A program made the translations under genes and the position numbers. A DNA stretch of 64,000 nucleotides from JAKIYB01 sp964590255 (GTDB lineage: Bacteria; Armatimonadota; Hebobacteria; CAIYQO01). The notes below the pieces were generated by a model. That model saw only the letters and a program-made list of their open reading frames with translations. It searched no databases and was not told the DNA's origin. Shown piece by piece: positions 57,043-64,000 of this stretch; the stretch's first letter is position 1, and each line of letters opens with the position of its first letter. Where the stretch lies: the NCBI GenBank assembly GCA_964590255.1, contig CAZPYA010000009.1, positions 17,249-81,248 of the forward strand. Reading direction: 5' to 3'.

Positions 57043-59127
57043 ATGACTGATACCCCCATCACCATCCATCTCATCGGCAACGCGCACCTGGATCCGGTCT
57101 GGCTGTGGCCGTGGCAGGCGGGGCTGGACGAGGTGTTGAACACCTGCCGCACCCTGTGCGACCTGCTGGACGACTACCCCGACGCCGTGTTCACCGCCGG
57201 CGAGGCGTGGCGCTACACGATGATCGCGGAGGTCGACCCGGCGCTGCTTGACCGTATCCGCGGGCACGTGGCGGCCGGGCGCTGGGCGCTGGTGGGCGGC
57301 TGGTGGATTCAGCCGGACTGCAACTTCCCCAGCGGCTTCGCGCTGGAGCGGCAGATTTCCGTCGGGCAGCGCGCCATGCGCGCGTTGTTCGGTAGCGTGC
57401 CCGAGGTGGCGTATAATGTCGACAGCTTTGGCCACGCCGCCACGCTGCCGGGCTACCTGCGCGCGGCGGGGCAGCACGCCTACGTGATGATGCGCCCGCA
57501 GGAGCACGAGATGACGCTGCCGGCGCGGCTGTTCCGCTGGCGGGGGTACGATGACGGCCCGGAGGTGTTGGTGTTCCGCATCGCCGGCGGCTACGGCACC
57601 TGGGGCGAGTTGAACGAGGGGCATTTCCGCCATGCCGCCAGCGACTTGCCGGCGGGGGTGACGCACGCCATGGCTTTCTACGGCATCGGCGACCACGGCG
57701 GCGGGCCGACCGCGCGGATGATCGAGTGGCTGCGCGCCCACCGGGACCGCTTTCCCGGCCTACGGCTGGAGTTCTCCTCCCCCGCGCGCTATTTTGCCAC
57801 CGTCGCCGACCAGTTGGCGCATGTCCCCACCGGCACCGGCGAGCTGCAGATGCACGCGGTGGGCTGCTACAGCGTGGAGCGCGGGCTGAAGACGCGCCTG
57901 CGCCGGGCTGAACACCGCGTGCGGCAGGCCGAATTGACCGCGCCCGACGCGCCCGGCCTGGAAGAGGCCTGGCGCCGGGTGGCCTTCAACCAGTTCCACG
58001 ATATCCTCGGCGGCACCAGCGTGCCCTCCGCCTACCCGCCGCTATACGATCAACTCGGCGCGGCGACCGCCTTCGCCGACGACCTGCTGACCCTCGACCT
58101 GCGCCGCCGCCTGCCCGCGCTGCCCGACGACGCCTGCCAGCGCATGGTGCTGCGCAACGCTTCCGACCGGCCTTTCGACGGCTACGCCGAGCACGAGCCG
58201 TGGCTTGGCTGGGGCTGGCACACCGACCTGCGGCTGGAGGACACCGACGGCACGCGCATCCCCGCGCAGGTGCTGCAGAGCGAGGCCGCCAACCGCCACA
58301 CCCTCACCCGGCTGCTCTTCCCCGTCACGTTGGCACCGTGCGAGACGCTCGCCGTGCGCCTTGTGCGCGAACCGGCGGAGACCCCGTCGCGCATCACCGT
58401 CACCCCGGGCGTCATCGCCAGCGACGCCGCCGCCGTGGCGCCGGCCGCGGGCACCATGTCCTTTGGCGACCGCGTCCTGCCCCTGCCGCGGTTGCACCTG
58501 CTCGACGACGAGACGGACAACTGGTCGCACGGCGTCGACCGTTTTCCGGAAGGCCCGGCGGAGTCGCCCGCGTGGAACGCCCCCACGCTCATCGACAGCG
58601 GCCCGCTGATGGGCGCGCTGCTGCAGACCGGCCGCATCGGCGACAGCGCGCTGCGCGCGGAGTGGCGCGTCTACGCCGGTCAGCCGTTCGTGGAACTGCG
58701 CCTGCGCGTGCACTGGCGCGCGACACAGCGCTTGCTGAAGCTGGTGTGGGAACTGCCCGACCAGGGCGCGACGCGCGAGGACGGCATTCCCGGCGGCCAC
58801 CTGGCGCGCCCGAACAACGGTCGCGAAGTGCCGCTGCGCGACTGGACGCGCCTCGCCGCCGCCGCCGTCCTCTCCCCGGACGTCTACGCCGCCGACGCCA
58901 CTCCGCACCGCCTGCGCCTCACCTTGCTGCGCGGGCCGCTGCTCACCTGGCATATCCCCTTCACCCCCGCCCCCGAGCGCGCCACCCCGTCCGACCAGGG
59001 CGTGCATGATTTCCTCATCCGCTTTTATGGCATAGCGGCAACGCTGGAGTACCTGGACACCCAGGCGGCGATGCTCCACCGCCCGCTGCTCGTGGCCGAT
59101 TGGACGAAAGGGATGGCGCGGACGTGA
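57043..59127 (+). CDS. Glycoside hydrolase family 38 (alpha-mannosidase-like)
   Basis: A 694-residue cytoplasmic-type protein with GAGG upstream of the ATG. The N-terminal GH38 domain (1 to about 260) carries the zinc-binding GNAHLDPVWLWPW (H15, D17) and the nucleophile region YNVDSFGHAATLP with D127 as probable nucleophile. A middle helical domain (WRRVAFNQFHDILGGTSVPS) and C-terminal beta-sandwich domains follow. It is shorter than full-length GH38 proteins of about 850-1000 residues. The substrate is likely an alpha-mannoside, but glycosidases of this family are diverse. No transporter is beside it. Confidence 0.85.
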   Translation: MTDTPITIHLIGNAHLDPVWLWPWQAGLDEVLNTCRTLCDLLDDYPDAVFTAGEAWRYTMIAEVDPALLDRIRGHVAAGRWALVGGWWIQPDCNFPSGFALERQISVGQRAMRALFGSVPEVAYNVDSFGHAATLPGYLRAAGQHAYVMMRPQEHEMTLPARLFRWRGYDDGPEVLVFRIAGGYGTWGELNEGHFRHAASDLPAGVTHAMAFYGIGDHGGGPTARMIEWLRAHRDRFPGLRLEFSSPARYFATVADQLAHVPTGTGELQMHAVGCYSVERGLKTRLRRAEHRVRQAELTAPDAPGLEEAWRRVAFNQFHDILGGTSVPSAYPPLYDQLGAATAFADDLLTLDLRRRLPALPDDACQRMVLRNASDRPFDGYAEHEPWLGWGWHTDLRLEDTDGTRIPAQVLQSEAANRHTLTRLLFPVTLAPCETLAVRLVREPAETPSRITVTPGVIASDAAAVAPAAGTMSFGDRVLPLPRLHLLDDETDNWSHGVDRFPEGPAESPAWNAPTLIDSGPLMGALLQTGRIGDSALRAEWRVYAGQPFVELRLRVHWRATQRLLKLVWELPDQGATREDGIPGGHLARPNNGREVPLRDWTRLAAAAVLSPDVYAADATPHRLRLTLLRGPLLTWHIPFTPAPERATPSDQGVHDFLIRFYGIAATLEYLDTQAAMLHRPLLVADWTKGMART

Positions 59128-59130
59128 TGC

Positions 59131-59668
59131 CTTCCCCTGGCCCCGGCCTGTCCGGTCTATCTGAAAATCCGGGGCCAAAGATACTGGCGCGGTGATCTTT
59201 CTCCAGCCGTTGAAACGGCTGGCTAACTTCAGTCGTCCTTCCAGGACTGGCGGGGATCATCTTTGACTGTCATGGTGCTCACGCGCGGCTAGAGATGGCC
59301 GCGCTCCGACCAAACGACAGGTATCTTTCCCTCGCCCCGGAGACATTTCGTCAAAACGACGGCCAAGATAACCGGCGTGGTGGTGTTTGTCTCCCGTTTA
59401 CGGCGTGGAGACTTCCTGCCACGAACGCCACGGAGGGACGTTCGTTACGAGACGATCGTGCGGAGTATAACTCCGCGGCCCCAGTAGCGGTTATCTTACC
59501 CCTACCTTACCCCTGCCTTACCCCCGGTCGCGTGGAAAAGGTGCAAAAGTGGGGGTAAGGTAACAAATGTCATCATGTACGGGTCATACCATGCGGCCCA
59601 GACAGTTGCGCTCCGACCTTGGCGGCAGTATAGCAGATTTGGCGATTATATTCAAGCATATGTTTGCT
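59131..59668. repeat. Composite intergenic repeat, copy 2
   Basis: The blocks 59131-59256 and 59628-59668 match the copy at 17456-17795 in sequence and order, with a longer spacer. Between them lie three short direct CTTACCCC-type repeats (59495-59523) and their complement GGGGGTAAGG (59549-59558). I find no gene in the 59128-59907 gap. Confidence 0.5.
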
Positions 59669-59907
59669 TTTGTCTGAACCGTGATGCGAAGGATTTACTT
59701 GATTGGGGGTTGACGAGGGCTGCGTGCGGGGTCGACGCGGGGGTGATGGAGGTATCGGTTCCCAGTGCGCTGCACTGGGCTAGGGAATGGGTAAAACAGG
59801 AATGTAAGTCATCAGCTAATCATTCCTTCTTTTCCATTCCGTAGCCCCGGGCACCGCTCGGGGAGCCGGTTTCGCGTGAAGAGATGCGCCCTGTATGGGC
59901 AGCATTC

Positions 59908-60582
59908 CTACGCTTCTTCATTCACCCGCTGAAACACCTGCAGAAAGGTGCCTTCCCGCATCATCTCGGCGATGGCTGCCTCTACCGCAGGACGCGTGAG
60001 TTGCTCGATCAATACCATGCCCGGCTCCCAGCAATAGTGACCTGGTCGCATTAGGTGATGCCGGCCGTCACTTTGCACGTATGCAAGGGTCAGAAAGTAG
60101 GCGCTCCAGCACTCGCCATTCGCAAAGGTGACGTTGACAATGCTCTCGCCGGCGTCTTCCGAGAAGATCGCCACCGAATAGGTGGGCGCGGGGATGTGGA
60201 TATCGAGAGTGTCAAGGGTAGTCGGCAGCGGAGCAGTGGCAGCGACGAGGGTAAATGCCGCACGCGCAACGCCGGGCAGCCGTTGTATCGAGCGTTCGGC
60301 AGTCATGAAGCCGGTGAATGTCTCATCAGCGAGTTGGTATTGCCAGTTATCGCCGATCCGCTGCGCCAGCGTCATGCCGCGCACCACCGCTGTCGCGAAG
60401 TCGATGGACCACGCCGCCGTCGAGCCGGCACAATTGCGGCACGCGGCGAAGGTATGAGACGGCCAATCACCATGCATCGTGATCGTTCCGTCGAACATGC
60501 TGCAAATCTCCGCCAGCACCGACGCGATATCTTCATGCCTGGCGCCGCGCACGGTGAACTTCCAATCCAATCGGTATGCCAT
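59908..60582 (-). CDS. Hypothetical protein
   Basis: A 224-residue protein. The ATG at 60582 starts four bases after the stop of the upstream gene and is followed by AYRLDWKFTVRGARHEDIAS; GGAG is about 12 bases upstream, so coupling is likely. The open frame extends to 60849 through the upstream gene and should be ignored. Strand-helix patterns occur throughout (HTFAACRNCAGSTAAWSIDF; MVLIEQLTRPAVEAAIAEMM). I recognise no family. With the 60587 gene it seems to form a two-gene unit. Confidence 0.6.
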   Translation of the reverse strand: MAYRLDWKFTVRGARHEDIASVLAEICSMFDGTITMHGDWPSHTFAACRNCAGSTAAWSIDFATAVVRGMTLAQRIGDNWQYQLADETFTGFMTAERSIQRLPGVARAAFTLVAATAPLPTTLDTLDIHIPAPTYSVAIFSEDAGESIVNVTFANGECWSAYFLTLAYVQSDGRHHLMRPGHYCWEPGMVLIEQLTRPAVEAAIAEMMREGTFLQVFQRVNEEA

Positions 60583-60586
60583 CGTC

Positions 60587-61405
60587 TCACTCGTCTCCAT
60601 CAAGGCCCACTTCACTGATCGGCACCCCGCTCTGCTCGCTGAGGTACAGCATCGCCGCCCGATGCTGCGATCCCAGCGGTTCGTCCTGAAAGCCGGCACG
60701 GATTCGCGTGCCATCATGCAACACCAGCAGCAGGTGCGGTGAATAAAACACTTCGCCGTTGAGGGGGCGCCGGCTGTTCGCGACGGACTGAATCGCACGG
60801 ATGTCGGTATAGGCATACGCACGTTGCTGAAAGCCGAACCAGGAAACATGGACTATCTGCGTTGCCGTCAGCTTCGTGTAGGTGGCAATATTCATGGAAA
60901 AAATGCCGCCGATGAGAATGAAGACCACCGTCAGCACCCGCATCACCGGACGCATCTTATATCCATTACACTTTTCATCAAGATACAGGTACAGACGATA
61001 GTCCGCCCGCAGACGCTGTCGCAACACCAGTTGCACGAGCGAATCTGCCAGAGCCATGCTCGCAAAGGCGGCCGTGCCGACTTGCCAGAGCCGCAGGTCC
61101 AGGTTAAGCAGATAGGCATATGGCTGCATGCTGGCAAGGTATGCGCGGCCAACTGCACCGCACACGAGGTAGATCGCGCCTGCACAGACCAGCACGATGA
61201 CCATCGTCAGATTGCTCGCCAGCGCGCGCCAGCGGCGATACGCCTCGTCATACCGGTCAAGCAAGTCCTCATCGACATCGGTCCAGGGTGATGTGGGAAC
61301 GAAATACACAAACAACAGCAAGGCCACCGGGGTGAGGACGGTAATCCCGATATGTATGATGAAGGGGAGCGAGGGTGCCACGGTTATCCCATCCTGTTGC
61401 GCCAT
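60587..61405 (-). CDS. Hypothetical four-helix membrane protein
   Basis: A 272-residue protein. Membrane helices are visible at about 16-37 (FIIHIGITVLTPVALLLFVY), 65-85 (LTMVIVLVCAGAIYLVCGAV), 107-120 and 155-172 (VLTVVFILIGGIFSMNIATY). A C-terminal cytoplasmic domain of about 100 residues follows (QIVHVSWFGFQQRAYAYTDI; PHLLLVLHDGTRIRAGFQDE), with a PH-like strand pattern. The family is not recognised. There is no Shine-Dalgarno site, but a near-consensus promoter ends nine bases before the ATG, implying a leaderless mRNA. It is followed by the 59908 gene. Confidence 0.65.
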   Translation of the reverse strand: MAQQDGITVAPSLPFIIHIGITVLTPVALLLFVYFVPTSPWTDVDEDLLDRYDEAYRRWRALASNLTMVIVLVCAGAIYLVCGAVGRAYLASMQPYAYLLNLDLRLWQVGTAAFASMALADSLVQLVLRQRLRADYRLYLYLDEKCNGYKMRPVMRVLTVVFILIGGIFSMNIATYTKLTATQIVHVSWFGFQQRAYAYTDIRAIQSVANSRRPLNGEVFYSPHLLLVLHDGTRIRAGFQDEPLGSQHRAAMLYLSEQSGVPISEVGLDGDE

Positions 61406-61414
61406 GAATGATTC

Positions 61415-61443
61415 AGTATATCGCCGCCTTGCACAGCCATCAA
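61415..61443 (-). promoter_or_regulatory. Candidate promoter for a leaderless transcript
   Basis: On the minus strand, TTGATG (61443-61438) and TATACT (61420-61415) are 17 bp apart, and the ATG at 61405 begins nine bases after the -10 box. No ribosome site fits in between. Confidence 0.5.
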
Positions 61444-61456
61444 GCCGATAACACAA

Positions 61457-61486
61457 ACCGGGCCGGGGCATGCGCCCCGGCCCGGT
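61457..61486 (-). terminator. Intrinsic terminator of the infC-rpmI-rplT operon
   Basis: A perfect 13-bp GC stem, ACCGGGCCGGGGC/GCCCCGGCCCGGT, with a four-base loop starts 25 bp after the rplT stop. On the minus strand it is followed by TTGTGTT, a modest U-tract. Confidence 0.7.
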
Positions 61487-61511
61487 CTATTGGATGTTAT
61501 CGTCGCCCAAT

Positions 61512-61868
61512 TCAGGCGATCGCCGCTTTCGCGCGCTCGACGAGCAGCGTGAAGGCTGCGGGATCGTAGATGGCCATCTCGGACAGGCTCTTGCGGTTCA
61601 CCTGGATGTTCGACTTGGTGAGGCCGTCGATGAACCGGTTATAGGTCATCCCATTGAGGCGGCAGGCGGCGTTGATGCGGGCAATCCAGAGCCGGCGGTA
61701 ATCGCGCTTTTTCTGCTTGCGGCCGCGGAACGCGTCGTCCATGGCCTTCACGACGGCTTCCGCCGCGCGGCGGAAGACGCGATGGCGCTGGCCCCAGTAC
61801 CCGGAGGCGGCTTTCAAAATTCGCTTATGGCGCTTGCGGGTCATCATCCCGCGTTTTACACGAGCCAT
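61512..61868 (-). CDS. rplT: Ribosomal protein L20
   Basis: A 118-residue large-subunit ribosomal protein of normal length. It has the typical basic N-terminus (MARVKRGMMTRKRHKRILK), GYWGQRHRVFRRAAEAVVKA, and the C-terminal globular part (RDYRRLWIARINAACRLNGM; SLSEMAIYDPAAF). L20 binds 23S rRNA early in assembly and in some bacteria autoregulates the infC operon. It is last in infC-rpmI-rplT, ahead of a strong hairpin terminator. GGAG lies upstream of the ATG. Confidence 0.97.
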   Translation of the reverse strand: MARVKRGMMTRKRHKRILKAASGYWGQRHRVFRRAAEAVVKAMDDAFRGRKQKKRDYRRLWIARINAACRLNGMTYNRFIDGLTKSNIQVNRKSLSEMAIYDPAAFTLLVERAKAAIA

Positions 61869-61952
61869 TCTTCACTCCTTCAATCACGAGTCCCACCGGC
61901 ACAATGCCGGGGTGTCGGAGGCCCACCAGTGGGCACTTGGTGCACGACGGCA

Positions 61953-62153
61953 TTACCCGCCGTACGGCACCATCTTTCTCACCGCATGCTCGAAGCTGGC
62001 ATCCAGGATTTTTCCCTTCTGCAGCCGGCGCTTGCGGCTGGCGCTTTTGCGGGTCAGCAAGTGGCTGTTGTTATTGGACCGGATTTTGATCTTGCCGGTG
62101 GCGGTGAAGCCCATTCGCTTGGCCGCTGTCTTGCGCGTGCGCATCTTAGGCAC
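61953..62153 (-). CDS. rpmI: Ribosomal protein L35
   Basis: A 66-residue basic protein with the L35 pattern: PKMRTRKTAAKRMGFTATGK, then IKIRSNNNSHLLTRKSASRK and KRRLQKGKI. The length and the order between infC and rplT are those of the canonical bacterial operon. GAAAGGAG lies upstream of the ATG. Confidence 0.97.
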   Translation of the reverse strand: MPKMRTRKTAAKRMGFTATGKIKIRSNNNSHLLTRKSASRKRRLQKGKILDASFEHAVRKMVPYGG

Positions 62154-62205
62154 GGTGCGTGCTCCTTTCTCGACCCCGTGGGGTCGGTTTCCATATCCTC
62201 ACAAT

Positions 62206-62234
62206 CGCGCGGGCCGCTCATCGCGGCCCGCGCG
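62206..62234 (-). promoter_or_regulatory. Intercistronic hairpin between infC and rpmI
   Basis: CGCGCGGGCCGC (62206-62217) and GCGGCCCGCGCG (62223-62234) form a perfect 12-bp stem with a 5-base loop, 30 bp after the infC stop. There is no U-tract. It might protect or attenuate the downstream message or take part in L20/L35 autoregulation; this is not demonstrated by sequence. Confidence 0.5.
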
Positions 62235-62263
62235 TGCAAAGCCTGCCATTGTCAGCCTGCCGA

Positions 62264-62923
62264 TCACTCGGGGGCTGTCGCCTCCGTGGGCGGCTTCGCC
62301 TCCGGCACTGTTGCCTGGGCGGGCGGTTTCGCCTCGGGGGCTTTCGCCTCAGCGGGCGGTTTCGCCTCCGTGGGCGGCTTCGGTTTCGGCGCCGGCGTCG
62401 GTTTCGGCAACACTTTCACCTTCGGCGAGACGATCAGCGTCATCTGGCGCCCTTCCATGCTCGGCGCCTTCTCGACGATGCCCACCTCGGTCAATCCTTC
62501 GACGAATTTGTGCAGCAAATTGCGTCCGAATTCGGGATGGGTGAATTCGCGGCTCCGGAAGACCACGAAAATACGCACTTTGTCGCCGTCTTCCAGAAAA
62601 TCGTGTGCATGCTTCAACTTGGTGTGGAAATCATGCTCATCGATGTTGGGACGCACGCGGATCATGCGCAGTTCCGACTGCTTCGACTTCTTCTGGGCTT
62701 CCTTCTCCCGCTTGGCCTGCTCATACTTGAACTTGCCGAAGTCCATGATGCGGCAGACGGGGGGCACAGCCGTCGGCGCCACCTCGATCAGATCGAGACC
62801 GGCGTCCTTTGCCATCTGCAGGGCATCGCGAAACGGCACAACGCCGGCTTGCTTGCCTTCGGCGTCGATCAGCCGAACTTCACGCGCACGGATCCGTTCA
62901 TTGACCCAAATCTGTTTCTTAAT
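62264..62923 (-). CDS. infC: Translation initiation factor IF-3, probable AUU start, with Ala/Pro/Lys tail
   Basis: This 219-residue factor prevents subunit re-association and proofreads start codons. The N-domain (VNERIRAREVRLIDAEGKQA; LDLIEVAPTAVPPVCRIMDF), the GKFKYEQAKREKE linker and the C-domain (RVRPNIDEHDFHTKLKHAHD; KAPSMEGRQMTLIVSPK) are intact. The ATG at 62932 directly abuts the GGAGG, whereas an ATT at 62923 lies nine bases from it and gives MKKQIWVNERIRA. AUU is the known autoregulated start of infC in Escherichia coli. From about residue 174 a tail rich in Pro, Ala, Lys and Glu (PPTEAKPPAEAKAPE type) extends about 46 residues beyond the normal end. It is first in the operon. Confidence 0.93.
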   Translation of the reverse strand: MKKQIWVNERIRAREVRLIDAEGKQAGVVPFRDALQMAKDAGLDLIEVAPTAVPPVCRIMDFGKFKYEQAKREKEAQKKSKQSELRMIRVRPNIDEHDFHTKLKHAHDFLEDGDKVRIFVVFRSREFTHPEFGRNLLHKFVEGLTEVGIVEKAPSMEGRQMTLIVSPKVKVLPKPTPAPKPKPPTEAKPPAEAKAPEAKPPAQATVPEAKPPTEATAPE

Positions 62924-63273
62924 GTTCGCCATCCTCCGGGACGCAAAAATACCGTCCGGTTGCTCATCACAGCCGAATCGGGACAAAGTGTAGCACAGCG
63001 TCCGCCCCCTGTCAACGCGAAAAGCGTAAATATCCCCACGTCACCCGCGCCGTGTGGCCTCAAACACCTCACGCGAGTGGAACGGCTCGCACGGCTCGCC
63101 TGCGCACGCCGTCGATACCCCGCGGAAGTCGTCCCGTCTCTTTCCCCCATACCCAATCTGAGGCGGACACATCGATGCCCGCCGCCCGTCCGCGCCCCCG
63201 CGGCGCGTCGGGTAGAATGAGGGTACGCGATGATGCATGATGATGCATCATTGGTGAAAGGGAGGGAGACACG

Positions 63274-63768
63274 ATGGCGGAACGCATGGAATCGTTATAT
63301 GACCTGTTCGTCGCGCAGTTGAAAGATATCTATAGCGCGGAACAGCAGATCATCGCCGCACTACCGAAGATGATCGATGCCACGGCCCTGCCGGAGCTGA
63401 AACAGGACTTCCAACATCACCTGGAAGTGACCCGCGAGCAGGTGACGCGGCTGGAGCGCGTCTTCAGCCTACTGGGCGTGCCCGCGGAGGCGCACTTCTG
63501 CCCGGGCATGGCCGGCCTGCTGAAGGAAGGCGAGGAGATGATCACCGCCGACGGCAATCCCATGGTGCGGGACGCCGGCCTCATCGCCGCGGCGCAGAAG
63601 GTGGAACACTACGAAATCGCCACCTACGGCATCCTGCGCACCTTCGCCCGCACGCTGGGCTATGACGACGCGGCAGGCCTGCTGCACAAAACCCTGCGGG
63701 AAGAAGCAAGCAGCGACGCCCTGTTGAGCCAGGTGGCCAAACGCAGCATCAACAAAAAGGCCGCCTAA
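63274..63768 (+). CDS. DUF892/YciF-type ferritin-like protein
   Basis: A 164-residue four-helix protein. Helix 1 contains ESLYDLFVAQLKDIYSAEQQ, with the DUF892 Leu-x-Asp-x-Tyr-x-Ala-Glu motif; the following helices carry QDFQHHLEVTREQVTRLERV and AAAQKVEHYEIATYGILRTF, where Glu and His residues would form a di-iron site. The C-terminal helix LLHKTLREEASSDALLSQVA completes it. Members are stress-induced ferroxidase- or Mn-catalase-like proteins. GGGAGGGAG lies upstream of the ATG. The 350-bp gap between infC and this gene holds no gene, only short GATGCATGATG repeats near 63229-63251. Confidence 0.9.
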   Translation: MAERMESLYDLFVAQLKDIYSAEQQIIAALPKMIDATALPELKQDFQHHLEVTREQVTRLERVFSLLGVPAEAHFCPGMAGLLKEGEEMITADGNPMVRDAGLIAAAQKVEHYEIATYGILRTFARTLGYDDAAGLLHKTLREEASSDALLSQVAKRSINKKAA

Positions 63769-63799
63769 CTGAATCAGGCATTGATGGCCCCCGCCACCA

Positions 63800-63840
63800 C
63801 CCCTCGCTCCCGCGCTTCCGGGAGTGGGGGGGGGCGTTTT
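63800..63840 (+). terminator. Terminator-like hairpin after the DUF892 gene
   Basis: CCCCTCGCTCCCG (63800-63812) pairs with CGGGAGTGGGGGG (63819-63831), with two G-T pairs and a 6-base loop. TTTT occurs at 63837-63840, a few bases beyond the stem. Confidence 0.5.
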
Positions 63841-63885
63841 GGTGTCGTCCTCGTGCTCGATCTTCATACACACCCAGTCCTGTTG

Positions 63886-64000
63886 TCGGCCCCCCTCCCC
63901 GGCCCTCATACGCGCTGCATTTGTGCCTACTCGGCCCCCCTCCCCCCGCCCCCTCCCCCCCCCCCCCGTGATGCGCAAGGGGAGGGGGGCACGGGGCCAG
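63886..64000. repeat. Intergenic repeat at the window edge, with a C homopolymer
   Basis: The segment 63886-63946 matches 22249-22309. It is followed by tracts of C including a run of 13 at 63955-63967, then a GGGGAGGGGGGC tract that could pair with it. The element is cut by the window edge. Confidence 0.45.

Noticed and set aside
59480..59560. CRISPR-like direct repeats of CTTACCCC
   Set aside because: Only three very short repeats without regular spacers, plus one inverted copy; no cas genes in the window.
59295..59844. Short open frames in the gap after the GH38 gene
   Set aside because: They fall in repeat sequence, lack ribosome sites and show no protein-like pattern.
62924..62986. ATG at 62986 or 62932 as the infC start
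   Set aside because: 62986 lies upstream of the ribosome site, and 62932 touches it; spacing and alignment favour the ATT at 62923.

Overview
The window comes from a GC-rich bacterial chromosome with short intergenic regions and clear Shine-Dalgarno sites. The phylum cannot be proven from the sequence alone. Several traits point towards Armatimonadota: several prepilin-like proteins carrying an H-X9-DG motif, a URO-D-family methyltransferase-like protein, a GH38 mannosidase-like protein, stand-alone DUF378 membrane proteins and many large secreted beta-helix or Ig-type proteins. Planctomycetota-like lineages are the main alternative. Only one tRNA (Ala, anticodon GGC) and no rRNA were found.

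Layout. 1-1.3 kb: edge of an XRE-type regulator and two DUF378 proteins. 1.8-6.6 kb: a plus-strand 2-oxoacid (pyruvate) dehydrogenase and lipoate unit, with E1 alpha, E1 beta, a stand-alone lipoyl domain, a separate E2 catalytic domain, lipoyl synthase and a thiamine-binding-type protein. 6.6-13.6 kb, minus strand: a pseudopilin, a URO-D protein, a zinc-ribbon protein, a P-type cation ATPase and small membrane or hypothetical proteins. 14-17.4 kb: a possible barrel protein, hypotheticals and a sugar nucleotidyltransferase. 17.8-20 kb: three tandem pseudopilins. 20.3-22.2 kb: a secreted polysaccharide deacetylase. 22.9-25 kb: a PilT-type ATPase coupled to a membrane protein, and tRNA-Ala. 25.1-28.5 kb: a duplicated Cys-rich protein, RNA 3'-phosphate cyclase, and a Phd/RelE-like toxin-antitoxin pair with a frameshifted toxin.

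29-43.2 kb: a plus-strand run of large, mostly secreted proteins (amidotransferase/PHP-like, lectin-like, beta-propeller, pectate-lyase/tailspike beta-helices, a TIM-barrel hydrolase), interrupted by one AT-rich gene. 43.3-54 kb: a polymorphic-toxin locus made of a 3120-residue Ig/cadherin/RHS protein, a toxin-like tail separated from it by one in-frame TAA, and a SUFU-family immunity-type protein. 54.2-56.7 kb: a sulfur-relay unit (CoA-disulfide-reductase-like protein with rhodanese, TusA, DsrE). 57-59 kb: GH38. 60-63 kb: a hypothetical pair, then infC-rpmI-rplT. 63.3 kb: a DUF892 ferritin-like protein. Several families of small palindromic repeats fill the gaps.

The most noteworthy observations are the RHS toxin tail cut off by a single in-frame stop, the E2 subunit split into two genes by a palindromic repeat and apparently lacking an E3-binding domain, a duplicated pdhB start that creates a coupled 21-codon leader, an infC gene whose Shine-Dalgarno spacing favours an AUU start, and the secreted beta-helix cluster.
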